From the NCBI RefSeq assembly GCF_029936995.1, contig NZ_JAPYRE010000002.1, positions 186,001-250,000 on the forward strand: 64,000 bases of DNA, written 5' to 3'. Shown here one piece after another: positions 57,011 through 64,000 of the stretch; within the stretch, counting starts at the first letter, position 1; every line of letters begins with the position of its first letter. The DNA is from Henriciella sp. Lineage in GTDB: Bacteria; Pseudomonadota; Alphaproteobacteria; Caulobacterales; Hyphomonadaceae. The translations under genes and the position numbers were made by a program. The notes beneath the pieces are model-generated. The model saw nothing but the letters and a program-made list of their open reading frames with translations, made no database searches and was not told where the DNA came from.

Positions 57011-57035
57011 GGCCTGGACCCGGCGGGCCCAGGCC
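57011..57035 (-). terminator. GC-rich hairpin after the adenosine kinase
   Basis: GGCCTGG and CCAGGCC form a 7-bp stem, continued inside by CCC/GGG after an A-C mismatch, with a 3-base loop. It lies 16 bp beyond the adenosine kinase stop (minus strand) and just upstream of the phyR promoter. There is no U-run, so termination strength is uncertain. Confidence 0.5.
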
Positions 57036-57050
57036 ATGAAAACAGTAATA

Positions 57051-58049
57051 TCAGACGTTGATGCCGGCAGCCTTGGCGAGCTCGGCATACGGGGTCTCGG
57101 GCCGAGGGCCGTAATGCGAGATCACTTCGGCCGCTGCGATATGGCCGAGCTTGGCGCAGGTTGGCAAAGGCAGGTCTCGTGACAGGCCGAACAGGAAGCC
57201 GGCAGCGTATTGGTCCCCGGCGCCAGTGGTGTCGACGACCTTTGACACAGGCTCGGCCGGCACGGAGACCGGTTCGCCATCACCGATAACAACCGAGCCT
57301 TTTTCCGAGCGCGTGATCGCGGCCAGCGACGTGTCAGCCTGGAGTTTCTTCACGGCCGCATCGAAATCGTCCGTCTCGTACAGCGAAAGCAGTTCGTCCT
57401 CGTTGGCGAACAGCATGTCGACATGGTTCTTTATCAGGTGAAGAAAGCTGTCGCGGTGACGCTCGACGCAGAAGCTGTCGGACAGGGTAAGCGACACTTT
57501 TCGTCCGGACGCCTTGGCGATTTCCGATGCATGAGCGAAGGCCTTCTTCGCCGGCTCCTGATCGAAGAGGTAGCCTTCAAGATAAAGAATGCCGGCCTTT
57601 TTCACCATGTCTTCCTGCACATCGTCAGGCGAGAACAGGACAGATGCACCGAGAAACGTGTTCATGCTGCGCGCGCCATCGGGCGTCACAAAGATGATTG
57701 AGCGGGCCGTTGCCGGGCCATTATCGAGCGGCGGGGTGGTAAAGTTGATACCGATATCGGTCATGTCCTTGCGGAAGACGTCGCCGAGTGGATCGGATGC
57801 GACCTTGCCGATATAACCCGCCTTCGCACCAAAACTGGCCAGCCCGACAATCGTGTTCGCGCCTGAGCCACCGGATAGTTGGCGAGCATCCGTGGAGGCT
57901 TTTGTCAGCTCGTCCGCCCGAGGTTCGTCGACGAGGGTCATCCCGTCCTTGCGAATATTGTACTGATCCAGGAATGAATCCTCCACGGGAGCGATCATAT
58001 CCACAATGGCATTTCCAAGACCGACGACATCGAGCTCGATATCCGACAC
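57051..58049 (-). CDS. PfkB-family kinase, adenosine kinase-like
   Basis: 332 residues. Motifs: VVGLGNAIVDM, SGGSGANTIVGLASFG (substrate side), and DTTGAGDQYAAGFLFG, the PfkB anion hole and catalytic base. Adenosine kinase or a related sugar/nucleoside kinase. GTG at 58049 is preferred because GAGGTG stands upstream; the frame is open to 58172 and an ATG lies at 58097. Confidence 0.83.
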   Translation of the reverse strand: MSDIELDVVGLGNAIVDMIAPVEDSFLDQYNIRKDGMTLVDEPRADELTKASTDARQLSGGSGANTIVGLASFGAKAGYIGKVASDPLGDVFRKDMTDIGINFTTPPLDNGPATARSIIFVTPDGARSMNTFLGASVLFSPDDVQEDMVKKAGILYLEGYLFDQEPAKKAFAHASEIAKASGRKVSLTLSDSFCVERHRDSFLHLIKNHVDMLFANEDELLSLYETDDFDAAVKKLQADTSLAAITRSEKGSVVIGDGEPVSVPAEPVSKVVDTTGAGDQYAAGFLFGLSRDLPLPTCAKLGHIAAAEVISHYGPRPETPYAELAKAAGINV

Positions 58050-58143
58050 GTGCACCTCACTTTGTTGATTAGGACTGGGCGTTGCCTTCGCAAACATGAC
58101 GCGCCGATGCAAGGCAGGGGGAGGAATTAGACTCAGGTTCCCG

Positions 58144-58172
58144 TTGGCCTGCCTGATGGGCGGGCAGGCCAA
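58144..58172 (-). repeat. Inverted repeat after the transaldolase-like gene
   Basis: TTGGCCTGCC, nine bases, GGCAGGCCAA: a perfect 10-bp stem in the 169-bp gap between the transaldolase-like gene and the adenosine kinase. It lies 47 bp downstream of the stop of the former. No U-run. It could be a terminator or an mRNA stability element. Confidence 0.45.
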
Positions 58173-58218
58173 TCTACGTCCTCATGACCGGTCTGAAAAA
58201 GCAGAAATCAGGAGTCGT

Positions 58219-58869
58219 TCAAACAGAGACACCGGCCTTTTCTGCGTCGGCCAGGAAGGCTGCGAGGCCCTTGTCAGTCAGGGGGTGATTGACCAGTCCT
58301 CGCAGGACGCCCGGCGGCAGCGTTGCGACATCCGCCCCGGCCAGTGCAGACTCCTTCACATGATTGGCGCTGCGAATGGATGCCGCCAGGATCTGCGTGT
58401 CGAAGAGGTAGTTGTCATAGATGGTGCGGATATCCTCGATCAGCTCCATGCCGTCGATATTGATATCATCCAGACGCCCGATGAAGGGCGAGATGTAGGT
58501 TGCGCCCGCCTTGGCGGCGAGCAGGGCCTGGTTGGCGGAAAAACAAAGCGTGACATTCACCGCCGTCCCCTCGTCGGCGAGCGTGCGGCATGCTTTCAGG
58601 CCATCCAGGGTCAGGGGCAGCTTGACGGCGACGTTTGAGGCGATCTTCTGAAGTGTCCGGCCTTCGGAGATCATGGTGTCGTAGTCTGTCGCAACGACTT
58701 CCGCGCTGACATGACCGGGCGTGAGTTCACAGATTTCGGCAATGACATCGGAGAACTTGCGGCCTGACTTGGCAACAAGGGACGGATTGGTGGTGACGCC
58801 ATCAATCAGGCCCGTTTCAGCCAGGTCCTTGATTTCGCTTGTATCGGCTGTGTCGACGAAGAATTTCAT
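58219..58869 (-). CDS. Transaldolase-like / fructose-6-phosphate aldolase
   Basis: A 216-residue short TIM-barrel aldolase (the TalC/FSA type). It starts [13 protein letters not shown] and has [13 protein letters not shown] and [11 protein letters not shown], with the Schiff-base lysine K in VAVKLP. Proteins of this length can have transaldolase or FSA activity, and sequence alone cannot decide. Confidence 0.85.
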   Translation of the reverse strand: MKFFVDTADTSEIKDLAETGLIDGVTTNPSLVAKSGRKFSDVIAEICELTPGHVSAEVVATDYDTMISEGRTLQKIASNVAVKLPLTLDGLKACRTLADEGTAVNVTLCFSANQALLAAKAGATYISPFIGRLDDINIDGMELIEDIRTIYDNYLFDTQILAASIRSANHVKESALAGADVATLPPGVLRGLVNHPLTDKGLAAFLADAEKAGVSV

Positions 58870-58924
58870 GCTGCTGCTCCCTGGCTCGTTCCTTCAGGGA
58901 TTTAGCAGGCGTATGCCCGTGCGA

Positions 58925-59875
58925 CTAGGCGCTGGTACTGAGCTTCTGAAAATACTCGATCGTTTTTTCGAGCCCATCGCGCAGCTTAACGCGTGGCTGC
59001 CAGCCAAGGGTCTCCTGCGCACGTGTGATGTCGGGTTTGCGCTTGCGGGGATCATCAGCCGGGAGCGGCTTGTGAATGATCTGCGACTTTGCGCCCGTCA
59101 GCTCGATAACGAGCTCGGCCAGTTCGCGAATGGTGAATTCCACCGGATTGCCGAGATTGATAGGCCCGGTCACGCCGGCCTCGGTGTCCATGAGACGGAT
59201 CAGCCCGTCTACGAGGTCGTCGACATAGCAGAAGCTGCGGGTCTGCTGGCCATCGCCATAGAGCGTGATGTCTTCACCGCGCAGGGCCTGCATGATGAAA
59301 TTGGAAACGACACGACCGTCATTCGGGTGCATGCGGGGGCCGTAAGTGTTGAAAATCCGCGCGACCTTCACATCCATGCCGTGCTGACGGTGATAGTCGA
59401 AGAACAGGGTTTCGGCACAGCGTTTACCTTCATCGTAGCAGCTGCGCGGGCCAATTGGATTGACATTGCCCCAGTAATCTTCCGTTTGCGGATGAATTTC
59501 CGGATCACCATAAACTTCCGACGTGGATGCCTGCAGGATTCGTGCTTTTGTACGTTTGGCCAGCCCAAGCACATTGATTGCGCCGTGTACGGATGTCTTG
59601 GTCGTCTGCACAGGGTCGAACTGGTAATGAACCGGGCTTGCCGGGCAGGCCAGGTTATAGATCTGGTCGGTTTCGACAAAGAGCGGGAAGGTCACATCGT
59701 GACGCATCAGTTCGAAGCGAGGATTCTCCATCAGGTGCGCAACGTTCGTGCGCGTGCCGGTGAAGAAATTGTCTACGCACAGGACTTCCGCACCGCTCTC
59801 CAGCAGGCGCTCGCACAGATAGGAACCGATAAACCCGGCACCGCCCGTAACAAGGATGCGGGGCGCGAGATGCAT
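58925..59875 (-). CDS. uxs: UDP-glucuronate decarboxylase (UDP-xylose synthase)
   Basis: Converts UDP-glucuronate to UDP-xylose. Extended SDR of 316 residues: NAD loop [22 protein letters not shown], the catalytic SCYDEGKR (YxxxK), and [13 protein letters not shown], all typical of UXS. It starts within the stop of ugd (TGATG), so substrate production and use are coupled. Confidence 0.93.
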   Translation of the reverse strand: MHLAPRILVTGGAGFIGSYLCERLLESGAEVLCVDNFFTGTRTNVAHLMENPRFELMRHDVTFPLFVETDQIYNLACPASPVHYQFDPVQTTKTSVHGAINVLGLAKRTKARILQASTSEVYGDPEIHPQTEDYWGNVNPIGPRSCYDEGKRCAETLFFDYHRQHGMDVKVARIFNTYGPRMHPNDGRVVSNFIMQALRGEDITLYGDGQQTRSFCYVDDLVDGLIRLMDTEAGVTGPINLGNPVEFTIRELAELVIELTGAKSQIIHKPLPADDPRKRKPDITRAQETLGWQPRVKLRDGLEKTIEYFQKLSTSA

Positions 59876-61185
59876 CAGCCCTGCGGCCTCCCGACAGAGG
59901 TATAGTCAAAGCCACGTTTTGACATGTCTTCCGGCGAGTAGATGTTGCGCAGGTCCACCACGACGTCACCTTTCAACGTGTCCTTGACCCGGTCAAGATC
60001 GAGCGCGCGGAACTGGTCCCACTCGGTAATGATGACCATCGCGTCTGCACCCTCGATCGCGCCATAGGCATCATCGGCATAGACCAGCCCATCCATCATT
60101 TTCCGGGCTTCTTCCATGCTTTCTGGGTCATATGCCCGCACGGTTGCGCCAGCTTCGATCAGGGCCGGGACGATGTCGAGCGAGGGCGCATCCCGCATAT
60201 CGTCCGTATTCGGCTTGAAAGCGAGGCCGAGCACACCGATTGTCTTGCCCTTCAGGTCGCCGTCCATCGCCTTGATGACCTTGTCGGCCATGGCTTTCTT
60301 GCGCGCGGTGTTGACCTCGACCACCGTGTCGATGATGCGCACCGGGCTGCCGGCCTCGTTGGCCGTACGGGTCAGCGCCAGCGTGTCTTTCGGGAAGCAC
60401 GAGCCGCCATAGCCCGGCCCGGCATGCAGGAACTTGTTGCCGATCCGTCCATCCAGCCCAATGCCACGTGACACCTCCTGGACGTTGGCGCCGACAGCCT
60501 CGCACAGGTCCGCCATCTCGTTGATGAACGTGATTTTCAGCGCAAGGAAAGCGTTTGCGGCATACTTGATGAGTTCGGAGGTCGGCCGTGTCGTGAACAG
60601 GATGGGCGTCTCGTTGAGGAAGAGCGGACGGTAAAGCTCACGCATTACTTCGCGGGCGCGCTCGCTGTCCGTGCCAACGACCACCCGGTCGGGGATCTTG
60701 AAATCCTTGATCGCAGCGCCTTCGCGCAGGAATTCGGGGTTGGAGACCACTGCGAAGTCCGCATCCGGCTTGGTCTTGCGGATAATCGCCTCGACCTCAT
60801 CGCCGGTGCCGACAGGCACGGTGGATTTTGTCACCACGACGGTGAACCCGTCCATCAGTTCGGCAACTTCCTCGGCCGCGCCATAGACATAGGAGAGGTC
60901 GGCATGGCCGTCGCCGCGCCGGGACGGTGTGCCGACGGCGATGAAGACCGCGTCGGCGTCGGCGATAGCGTCCTTGGCCTCGGTCGTGAAATTGAGCCGG
61001 CCCGCCTTGACGTTCTGGGCGACGAGCTCATCCAGGCCGGGCTCGAAGATCGGAATCTCGCCCTTCTTGAGCCGGTCGATCTTGGAAGCGTCCTTGTCGA
61101 CGCAGGTCACGACATGGCCGAAATCGGCAAAACATGCCCCGCTTACCAGGCCGACATATCCTGTCCCGATCATCGCTACGCGCAT
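59875..61185 (-). CDS. ugd: UDP-glucose 6-dehydrogenase
   Basis: Oxidises UDP-glucose to UDP-glucuronate. The 436-residue protein has [18 protein letters not shown] (NAD loop) and the catalytic Cys in [23 protein letters not shown]-type motifs (NTDDMRDAP) follow. It is directly upstream of uxs. Confidence 0.96.
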   Translation of the reverse strand: MRVAMIGTGYVGLVSGACFADFGHVVTCVDKDASKIDRLKKGEIPIFEPGLDELVAQNVKAGRLNFTTEAKDAIADADAVFIAVGTPSRRGDGHADLSYVYGAAEEVAELMDGFTVVVTKSTVPVGTGDEVEAIIRKTKPDADFAVVSNPEFLREGAAIKDFKIPDRVVVGTDSERAREVMRELYRPLFLNETPILFTTRPTSELIKYAANAFLALKITFINEMADLCEAVGANVQEVSRGIGLDGRIGNKFLHAGPGYGGSCFPKDTLALTRTANEAGSPVRIIDTVVEVNTARKKAMADKVIKAMDGDLKGKTIGVLGLAFKPNTDDMRDAPSLDIVPALIEAGATVRAYDPESMEEARKMMDGLVYADDAYGAIEGADAMVIITEWDQFRALDLDRVKDTLKGDVVVDLRNIYSPEDMSKRGFDYTSVGRPQG

Positions 61186-61283
61186 GGCTTCATCCCGTTT
61201 TCAGTTACGCCACTGGTTTGGGCGCGAGGGGTGCGATTTTTCTCACAAAAGGTCAAGCCGGAGGGGCAGGCGGGAGGTAACAC

Positions 61284-62801
61284 TTAAATCTCCTGGTTAT
61301 ATGCCCCGACCTCTTCATGCTTGCCGAGGCGCGGCTTGACCTCCCTGTGGAACAGGTCGCGCATGTCGTCGGCTGATTGCAGGCTTTCCACGACAACGAC
61401 CAGCTCGGGCTTGTTCGAGGAAGCACGGACCAGCACCCAGGAGCCATCTTCCAGTGTCACCCGGGCGCCATTGACCGTGTTCACTTCGACGACCTTGCGG
61501 CCCATGATCTCTGTCCCTTCGAGTGATTTATATTCCTCGACCATGCGGTCGATCACGTCATATTTCAGCTCGTCATCGCAGTGCGGTGACATGGTCAGGG
61601 AGGTGTAGGCGATGCCCAGCTCGTCCTTCAGGTCTGCCATGGTCTTGTCAGGGTTGCGGTCGAGCATCTGCAGGATCGCCCCGGCCGCAACGATGCCGTC
61701 ATCATAGCCAAGCCCGACTGGCGGGCGGAAGAAGAAGTGGCCGGATTTCTCGAACCCGGCGAGCGCATCAAGCTCGGTCGTTCGGCGTTTGATGTAGGAG
61801 TGGCCGGTCTTGTAATAGTCGACCGCCGCGCCGTTTTCTTTCAGAACCGGGTCGGTCTTGTAGAGCCCCGTCGATTTCACATCGACGACAAAGCTGCGGC
61901 CCGGATGTACGCGGGAAAGATCGCGCGCCAGCATGAGACCGATCTTGTCAGCGAAGATTTCCTCGCCCGTATTGTCGACCACGCCGCAGCGGTCGCCATC
62001 GCCATCAAAACCGAGCGCGACATCCGCGCCATGCTCTTTCACGGCTTTCGCCATGGCGTGCAGCATTTCGGAATCTTCCGGGTTGGGATTGTATTTCGGG
62101 AACGTGTTGTCGAGGTTGCAGTCCATCTCGATCACTTCTGCGCCCATCGCGCGCAAGGCGTCTGGAGCGAAGGCGCCTGCTGTGCCGTTTCCGCAGGCCG
62201 CGACGACCCGCAACTTGCGCTTCAGGCTGATGCCGGCACTGAGCGAAGCGATATACTTGTCCCGGATTCCGTCGACGCGGAAGTTGCCGCCCCGCGCATG
62301 GGGATGAAAATCGCCATTGAGGACGATTTCCTTGAGACGGCCCATCTCGTCAGGACCAAAGGTAAGCGGCTTGTCGGCCCCCATCTTGACGCCGGTCCAG
62401 CCATTCTCATTGTGGCTGGCTGTCACCATCGCGCAGCAGTCGGCATCAAGCTCGAACTGCGCCCAGTAAACCATGGGTGACAGGGCAAGCCCGATGTCGA
62501 GAACATCGCACCCGCCCTCGACGAGGCCGAGCTTCAGGGCATTCTTGATCGGCAGGGAGATCGACCTGTAGTCGTGGCCAACCACCACTTTTGGCTTCAC
62601 GCCAAGTTCATGAAAAAGCGTGCCCATACCCAGCCCGAGTGCTTCGGCCCCCAGCAGGTTGAGCTCTGGCGTTTTTTCGCTGCCGGGGGTACCGAACCAC
62701 CAGCGTGCATCATATTCACGAAAACCTGTCGGCTTGATAAGCGGCAGGGTCTCGTACTCAAGCGAGTTGGGGGCGATGTCGGCGCGCGGTTTTGGCATCA
62801 T
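61284..62801 (-). CDS. Phosphomannomutase/phosphoglucomutase
   Basis: A 505-residue alpha-D-phosphohexomutase. It has the phosphoserine loop VTASHNENGWTG and the Mg-binding loop GFDGDGDRCGV. The sugar-binding region FEKSGHFFF is near the middle. It can supply Glc-1-P for UDP-glucose (and so for ugd and uxs) or mannose-1-P. ATG at 62801 has AAGGAG upstream, and a second ATG follows it directly. Confidence 0.9.
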   Translation of the reverse strand: MMPKPRADIAPNSLEYETLPLIKPTGFREYDARWWFGTPGSEKTPELNLLGAEALGLGMGTLFHELGVKPKVVVGHDYRSISLPIKNALKLGLVEGGCDVLDIGLALSPMVYWAQFELDADCCAMVTASHNENGWTGVKMGADKPLTFGPDEMGRLKEIVLNGDFHPHARGGNFRVDGIRDKYIASLSAGISLKRKLRVVAACGNGTAGAFAPDALRAMGAEVIEMDCNLDNTFPKYNPNPEDSEMLHAMAKAVKEHGADVALGFDGDGDRCGVVDNTGEEIFADKIGLMLARDLSRVHPGRSFVVDVKSTGLYKTDPVLKENGAAVDYYKTGHSYIKRRTTELDALAGFEKSGHFFFRPPVGLGYDDGIVAAGAILQMLDRNPDKTMADLKDELGIAYTSLTMSPHCDDELKYDVIDRMVEEYKSLEGTEIMGRKVVEVNTVNGARVTLEDGSWVLVRASSNKPELVVVVESLQSADDMRDLFHREVKPRLGKHEEVGAYNQEI

Positions 62802-62875
62802 GGCCGATAACTCCTTGATCAGACTGTATCGAGTTCACACGGAAACATGACATATATCCAGTGCGGAGGCCCAAT

Positions 62876-63601
62876 TTATTTCGACCCGGCCTCAGCGGTC
62901 AGAAAGTTGGCAAACCAGCGGCCAACCAGGTCATTGTCCACGGGTCTTTCCAGACTCGCGCATGCGTCATCCACACGTTCTTCGCTGAAAGCCGTGCCCC
63001 GCCGCACATTGTAGAGCGCGCAGCTGAAGCCGGCCGAGAACTCGGGGTGGCCCTGGAAGCTGATGGCGGGCACGTTGTCATATTCGAGAGCGGCATAGGG
63101 TGTGAAATCGGAGGCGGCCACGATCCGGGCCCCGTCGGGACGGGACAGGACCTGATCCTGGTGGCTCACGCCGAGCGAGAAAGTGTCTCCCTCAAGCCCT
63201 GTCAGCCAGTCTGGTTTGTAGCAGACGTCATAGACATGCCGGCCGATTCCCCAGCCCTTGCCGGACTTCTCGACACGGGCGCCAAAGGCAGCGGCAATGG
63301 CCTGATGGCCGAAACAGACCCCGATCTGCGGTACGCCCGCCTCGCCAGCAGAGCGAATGAAATCCATCAGGGGTGCCATCCACGGGTGATCCTCATACAC
63401 GCCTGCCGCAGAGCCCGTCACGAGCACGGCGTCAAGATTTCCCACATCCGGGAATGGCGCACCCTCGCTGACCGGAACGCTTTCGCAAATCAGTCCGGGT
63501 GCGTGGGGCGCAATCAGGCGCTCGAACATTTCCGGGTAGCGCGGCCAGTCCGCCCGGATCGCGCTGGGAGGCAGGCCGGTTTCAATAATTGTCAGTTTCA
63601 C
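62876..63601 (-). CDS. Class I glutamine amidotransferase-like protein
   Basis: A 241-residue stand-alone glutaminase fold, resembling the GMP synthase-type amidotransferases. The nucleophile elbow is GVCFGHQAI and the catalytic His lies in SFQGHPEFS. GTG at 63601 is chosen because it overlaps the stop of the upstream DUF885 gene (GTGA). Partner and substrate unknown. Confidence 0.85.
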   Translation of the reverse strand: MKLTIIETGLPPSAIRADWPRYPEMFERLIAPHAPGLICESVPVSEGAPFPDVGNLDAVLVTGSAAGVYEDHPWMAPLMDFIRSAGEAGVPQIGVCFGHQAIAAAFGARVEKSGKGWGIGRHVYDVCYKPDWLTGLEGDTFSLGVSHQDQVLSRPDGARIVAASDFTPYAALEYDNVPAISFQGHPEFSAGFSCALYNVRRGTAFSEERVDDACASLERPVDNDLVGRWFANFLTAEAGSK

Positions 63602-64000
63602 GGAGCGCTCACCTCTGTTTGCGGCTCTTCGGGTTGCTGCCGGGCGGCAATCCATTCGTCGATTCTTGCTTCCAGCGCATCCAGCGGAAGTGATCCCGCT
63701 CCCAGGACGGTGTCGTGAAATGCGCGGATGTCGAAGCTGGCGCCAAGCGCGTCTTTCGCCCGTTCACGGAGCTCGAGAATCTTCAGCTCGCCGATCTTGT
63801 AGGCTGTCGCCTGGCCGGGCCACCCTATATAGCGGGTTACTTCCGTCTGGATATTGAGGGGGGCAAGCGCGGAGTTTTCCGTAAAGCAGGCCTCGGCCTT
63901 TTCCCGGCTCCACCCATACCAGTGCAGTCCTGTGTCCGCGACGAGACGGCAGGCGCGCCACATTTCCATCGACAGTGCGCCAAAGCGTTCATATGGCGTC
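63598..64000 (-). CDS. DUF885-family protein, C-terminal part only
   Basis: The end of a DUF885 protein. Recognisable pieces: EMWRACRLVADTGLH, GWSREKAEACF, TRYIGWPGQATAYKIG and RAFHDTVLGAGSLPL. The frame is open to the end of the window, so the N-terminus is outside. It precedes the glutamine amidotransferase and overlaps it by GTGA, so they form one operon. Confidence 0.87.
   Translation of the reverse strand, partial: TPYERFGALSMEMWRACRLVADTGLHWYGWSREKAEACFTENSALAPLNIQTEVTRYIGWPGQATAYKIGELKILELRERAKDALGASFDIRAFHDTVLGAGSLPLDALEARIDEWIAARQQPEEPQTEVSAP

Noticed and set aside
58721-59905. 394-codon plus-strand open frame opposite uxs and the transaldolase-like gene
   Set aside because: Overlaps two genes with clear catalytic motifs on the other strand; no recognisable domain.

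Overview
The window is the replication-origin region of an alphaproteobacterial chromosome. The gene order rho-hemJ-hemE / origin / ppsR-maf-aroE-coaE-dnaQ-secB-Tim44-mltA-smr, with mnmE-mnmG-rsmG-parA-parB on the other flank, matches the order known around the Caulobacter crescentus origin. CtrA boxes at the origin, a CenR-type regulator, an NtrZ-like protein, PhyR, and DUF3108, DUF3576 and TIGR02302 proteins point to the Caulobacterales/Hyphomonadales group, perhaps Hyphomonadaceae. The DNA is GC-rich and densely coded. I saw no tRNA, rRNA, insertion sequence, prophage or CRISPR array.

Left part (1-29,580): lysine and arginine biosynthesis and translocation genes (dapF, mtaB, ftsY, fau, TIGR02302, lysA, lptM, argH), then a thioredoxin-like protein. 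Next is a divergent pair with a Fur-like operator between them: an acidic Gly/Glu-rich lipoprotein and a PKHD-type 2-oxoglutarate dioxygenase. Cobaltochelatase cobS-cobT, an amidohydrolase, rpmB with a clear intrinsic terminator, xth, cenR, an L,D-transpeptidase, yggS, an ntrZ-like gene, a porin and leuS-lptE-holA follow.

Origin part (29,558-45,255): parB, parA, rsmG, mnmG, mnmE, rho, hemJ and hemE run leftward from the origin. Five consensus parS sites lie inside rsmG, mnmG, mnmE (two) and hemJ. The 360-bp hemE-ppsR gap carries two perfect CtrA boxes 31 bp apart, five GANTC sites and several degenerate DnaA boxes. A tight rightward operon (ppsR-maf-aroE-coaE-dnaQ) starts on the other side, so both arms are transcribed with the fork. 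secB, a Tim44-domain protein, mltA and an Smr protein follow.

Right part (45,252-64,000): the histidine genes hisB and hisH-hisA-hisF-hisE are split by two genes on the opposite strand (an M20 amidohydrolase and a small membrane protein). Then come a membrane GGDEF/EAL protein, hslV-hslU, a divergent HxlR regulator facing an unusual short-chain dehydrogenase and an HCCA-isomerase-like protein, and an orphan phyR preceded by an EcfG-type promoter. A leftward block follows: a PfkB/adenosine kinase, a transaldolase-like protein, UDP-xylose synthase, UDP-glucose dehydrogenase, phosphomannomutase/phosphoglucomutase, a class I amidotransferase and a truncated DUF885 gene.

Most of the window is conserved core chromosome. 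The least ordinary signals are the CtrA/GANTC-loaded origin, the intragenic parS cluster with a distant parS-like palindrome, the Fur-operator lipoprotein/dioxygenase pair, the orphan PhyR promoter, and the HxlR/SDR/isomerase module whose SDR lacks the catalytic tyrosine. Gene names come from recognition of family motifs and gene order; no database search was run.
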